Shown: positions 4,109 through 6,050 of the stretch, piece by piece
Numbering within the stretch: position 1 is the first letter of the stretch
Layout: each line of letters begins with the position of its first letter
Source of the DNA: Prevotella sp. CAG:924
GTDB taxonomy: Bacteria > Bacteroidota > Bacteroidia > Bacteroidales > Bacteroidaceae
NCBI GenBank assembly: GCA_000431975.1
Contig: HF988609.1
Coordinates: 1-6,050 of the forward strand
Length of the DNA: 6,050 nucleotides
Reading direction: 5' to 3'
The notes under the pieces: generated by a model
The model's database searches: none
What the model saw: only the letters and a program-made list of their open reading frames with translations
What the model was told of the DNA's origin: nothing
Position numbers and translations under genes: made by a program

Positions 4109-5951
4109 CAGGGGAGACTGCTCGGAGAACCGTCTGAAGCAGGAGATCCTGCTCGGTATGGGTGGCGTGCTCACTCTGAAGAGACTGGGCATCAAGAAAG
4201 ATATCTATCACTGCAATGAGGGTCATGCGGCTCTCTGCAATCTGCAGCGTCTCTGCGACTATGTAGATGGTGGCATGACATTCAATCAGGCAATGGAGCT
4301 TGTCCGTGCATCATCGCTCTATACCGTTCATACTCCTGTTCCTGCCGGCCACGACTATTTCGACGAGGCACTCTTCGGCAAGTACATGGGTGGCTATCCT
4401 GCCCGTCTGGGCATCAGCTGGGATGAGTTCATCGGCATGGGCCGTATGAACCCCAATGATCACGGCGAGAAGTTCTGCATGTCGATCTTCGCCTGCAACA
4501 CCTGTCAGGAGGTGAATGGTGTGAGCCGTCTGCACGGCTGGGTAAGCCAGAAGATGTTCGCACCTATCTGGAAAGGATACTTCCCTGAGGAGAATCATGT
4601 AGGCTATGTGACCAATGGCGTACACTTCCCCACATGGGCCGCTACAGAATGGCGCCGTCTCTATGACAAGTATTTCGATCCGTCATTCATGAGCGATCAG
4701 AGCAATGAGCAGATCTGGCATGCCATCTATGATGTGCCCGATGAGGAGATCTGGAAGACTCGTATGGGTCTGAAGCAGAAGCTCGTGAAATATATCCGTG
4801 AGAAGTTCACACAGACCTGGCTCCGTAACCAGGGCGATCCCGCACGTGTGGTCTCTCTGCTCGAGCGCATCAATCCTAACGCACTGATGATCGGCTTCTG
4901 CCGTCGTTTTGCTACTTATAAGCGTGCTCACCTGCTGTTTACCGATATCGATCGTCTGTCTAAGATCGTTAACGATCCTGAGCATCCCGTACTCTTCTTC
5001 TTCTCTGGTAAGGCTCACCCCGCCGACGGTGCCGGTCAGGGCCTGATCAAGAGAATCTATGAGATCAGCCAGCGTCCTGAGTTCCTGGGTAAGATCATCT
5101 TCCTCGAGGACTACGACATGCGCCTTGCCCGTCGTCTGGTATCCGGTGTGGATATCTGGATGAACACGCCTACCCGTCCTCTCGAGGCCAGCGGTACATC
5201 TGGTGAGAAGGCTGAGATGAACGGTGTGGTGAACCTCTCCGTGCTCGACGGTTGGTGGGTAGAAGGTTATCGTGAGGGTGCCGGTTGGGCTCTTCCTCAG
5301 GAGAAGACCTATCAGAACCAGACCTATCAGGACGCACTGGACGCTGCCACAATCTATTCTCTGCTTGAGAATGAGATCATCCCGTTGTACTACAACCGCA
5401 AGGGCAGAAAGGCATATAGCGAGGATTGGATCAAGGTGATCAAGAATTCTATTGCTACCATCGCTCCCCACTATACGATGAAGCGTCAGCTCGACGACTA
5501 CTATTCTAAGTTCTACAACAAGGAGGCTGCCCGCTTCAAGAAGCTCTCTGCCAATGACAATCGTCTGGCTAAGGAGATCGCTCTCTGGAAGGAAGTCGTA
5601 GCCGAGCGTTGGGACAGCATCCATGTGGTGAGCAAGGAGGCTGATGTGCTGCAGAACGGTGGCGAGACAGGTGTGAACTATCACCTGAAGTATGTCATCG
5701 ACGAGCAGGGTCTCGACGATGCCGTAGGACTGGAGGTTGTGACCATCAAGAACCAGCAGAACACAGGCGATCGTCAGCTCGTCAATGTTCGCGAGTTTAA
5801 GATGACAAGCCATGAAGGCAATAACTATACCTTCGAGGCAGATGTAGAGTTCGACGAGGCCGGCCAGTTCCGTACAGCGGTACGTATGTTCCCGAAGAAC
5901 AAGAACCTGCCTCACCGTCAGGACTTCTGCTACGTGAAGTGGCTTGACTAA
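4080..5951 (+). CDS. glgP: Alpha-glucan phosphorylase, catalytic C-terminal piece
   Basis: This frame is open from the ATG at 4080, but phosphorylase-like sequence begins only at codon 4125 (ENRLKQEILLGMGG). The first 15 codons (MAGGGGNLC...) are the duplication read out of frame, so the ATG is probably not a genuine start. In repaired full-length numbering, motifs run in family order: HCNEGHAAL (275), HTPVPAGHDYF (315), TNGVHFPTWAA (409), RFATYKRAH with phosphate-site Arg507 and Lys512, FSGKAHPADGAGQG (539), and EASGTSGEK (600-608), where Lys608 (codon 5208-5210) is the expected pyridoxal phosphate lysine. About 750-854 form a non-catalytic beta-rich tail ending VKWLD. All catalytic residues I can place are intact. 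Two terminators follow within 80 bp. The piece lacks the N-terminal lobe, so independent activity is unlikely. Confidence 0.88.
   Translation: MAGGGGNLCSRGDCSENRLKQEILLGMGGVLTLKRLGIKKDIYHCNEGHAALCNLQRLCDYVDGGMTFNQAMELVRASSLYTVHTPVPAGHDYFDEALFGKYMGGYPARLGISWDEFIGMGRMNPNDHGEKFCMSIFACNTCQEVNGVSRLHGWVSQKMFAPIWKGYFPEENHVGYVTNGVHFPTWAATEWRRLYDKYFDPSFMSDQSNEQIWHAIYDVPDEEIWKTRMGLKQKLVKYIREKFTQTWLRNQGDPARVVSLLERINPNALMIGFCRRFATYKRAHLLFTDIDRLSKIVNDPEHPVLFFFSGKAHPADGAGQGLIKRIYEISQRPEFLGKIIFLEDYDMRLARRLVSGVDIWMNTPTRPLEASGTSGEKAEMNGVVNLSVLDGWWVEGYREGAGWALPQEKTYQNQTYQDALDAATIYSLLENEIIPLYYNRKGRKAYSEDWIKVIKNSIATIAPHYTMKRQLDDYYSKFYNKEAARFKKLSANDNRLAKEIALWKEVVAERWDSIHVVSKEADVLQNGGETGVNYHLKYVIDEQGLDDAVGLEVVTIKNQQNTGDRQLVNVREFKMTSHEGNNYTFEADVEFDEAGQFRTAVRMFPKNKNLPHRQDFCYVKWLD
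4095..4156 (+). repeat. 31-bp imperfect tandem duplication disrupting glgP
   Basis: Positions 4095-4125 align without gaps to 4126-4156 with 23 of 31 identities; both end in CTGCTCGG. In the phosphorylase frame the first copy reads WGEPL, stop, QGRLLG, against the expected WENRLKQEILLG. It is thus a corrupted version of the same codons, and the second copy is the clean one. Because 31 is not a multiple of three, the rest of the gene shifts by +1. The mismatches are concentrated in the first copy and mostly turn other bases into G, next to the runs G6-T-G6 (4085-4097). Confidence 0.85.
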
Positions 5952-5969
5952 TCAATTGATTGTTCTCAG

Positions 5970-5987
5970 AGGCTATAAAGCCTTTTT
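5970..5987 (+). terminator. Intrinsic terminator 1 after glgP
   Basis: AGGCT 5970-5974 pairs with AGCCT 5979-5983 around the loop ATAA, and five T residues (5983-5987) follow. It starts 18 bases past the glgP stop codon. The stem is short, so read-through into the second terminator is plausible. Confidence 0.7.
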
Positions 5988-5994
5988 CCATCAT

Positions 5995-6027
5995 GGGCAT
6001 TCCGCATTCATGCGGGATGCCCTTTTT
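5995..6027 (+). terminator. Strong intrinsic terminator 2 after glgP
   Basis: GGGCATTCCGC 5995-6005 pairs with GCGGGATGCCC 6012-6022 over 11 bp with one wobble. It closes a six-base loop and is followed by five T residues (6023-6027). This GC-rich hairpin is the stronger of the pair and marks the end of the glycogen operon. Confidence 0.85.
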
Positions 6028-6050
6028 GTTAGTATGCTCGGCATGAGCTT

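Larger units (their letters stand above)
3356..5951 (+). pseudogene. glgP: Alpha-glucan phosphorylase locus, frameshifted by a 31-bp duplication
   Basis: Taken as a whole, this is one GT35 alpha-glucan (glycogen/maltodextrin) phosphorylase gene of the short type with an N-terminal DUF3417-like domain. The enzyme releases glucose 1-phosphate from alpha-1,4-glucan using inorganic phosphate and pyridoxal phosphate. The span is 2596 bp. Subtracting the 31-bp duplication gives 2565 bp, exactly 855 codons including the stop, or 854 residues, the size expected for the family. Both halves are otherwise open and well conserved, with no sign of decay elsewhere, so any inactivation is very recent or only apparent (a sequencing or assembly error). 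The two pieces are described separately below. Confidence 0.7.

Noticed and set aside
3413..4195. 260-codon minus-strand frame opposite the front of glgP
   Set aside because: It is antisense to conserved DUF3417 and GT35 sequence, has no promoter signals and has a composition typical of a shadow frame.
4683..5915. 410-codon open frame on the minus strand opposite glgP
   Set aside because: It lies wholly antisense to well-conserved phosphorylase motifs. It looks like a by-product of the biased codon use of glgP and has no family resemblance.
6030..6050. Small inverted repeat near the right edge (GCTC/GAGC)
   Set aside because: A four-base stem at the window edge is within chance, and no gene context is visible.

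Overview
The window looks like chromosomal DNA of a Bacteroidota (Bacteroidales) bacterium, most likely Prevotellaceae. Three things support this. Both promoters I can place match the Bacteroidota sigma-factor pattern (TTG or TTTG, 19 bp, TAnnTTTG). The starts lack Shine-Dalgarno sequences. The glycogen synthase is of the eukaryote-like GT3 type, encoded next to a short-type alpha-glucan phosphorylase, an arrangement familiar from Bacteroides and Prevotella.

Layout. Positions 1-209 end in a small element with perfect 15-bp terminal inverted repeats (29-43 and 195-209), an internal terminator-like hairpin and no transposase gene; it is probably a MITE or a non-autonomous IS relative. Positions 210-850 hold no credible gene, but they contain two multi-part inverted-repeat structures (270-330 and 558-601). 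A minus-strand gene (920-1387) encodes a small exported protein of unknown function and runs into an unusual terminator made of two 28-bp tandem repeats. A 190-bp divergent intergenic region carries back-to-back promoters. On the plus strand follow glycogen synthase (1578-3266) and, 89 bp later, alpha-glucan phosphorylase (3356-5951). Two consecutive terminators (5970-5987 and 5995-6027) close the unit.

The synthase extends alpha-1,4-glucan, probably from UDP-glucose, and the phosphorylase releases glucose 1-phosphate from it. The pair is therefore a compact store-and-mobilise glycogen unit. No branching enzyme, debranching enzyme or ADP-glucose pyrophosphorylase lies in the window.

The main oddity is in the phosphorylase gene. 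A 31-bp imperfect tandem duplication (4095-4125 and 4126-4156) shifts the frame by +1 and brings in a TAG stop, splitting the gene into a 250-codon front part and a long rear part. Removing 31 bp restores an uninterrupted 854-residue protein of normal family length. The first copy is noisy and rich in false-looking G residues, so an assembly or base-calling error is at least as likely as a real mutation. I found no convincing wholly new biological system. The best candidates for follow-up are the glgP lesion, the terminal-repeat element, the structured non-coding stretch and the orphan exported protein.
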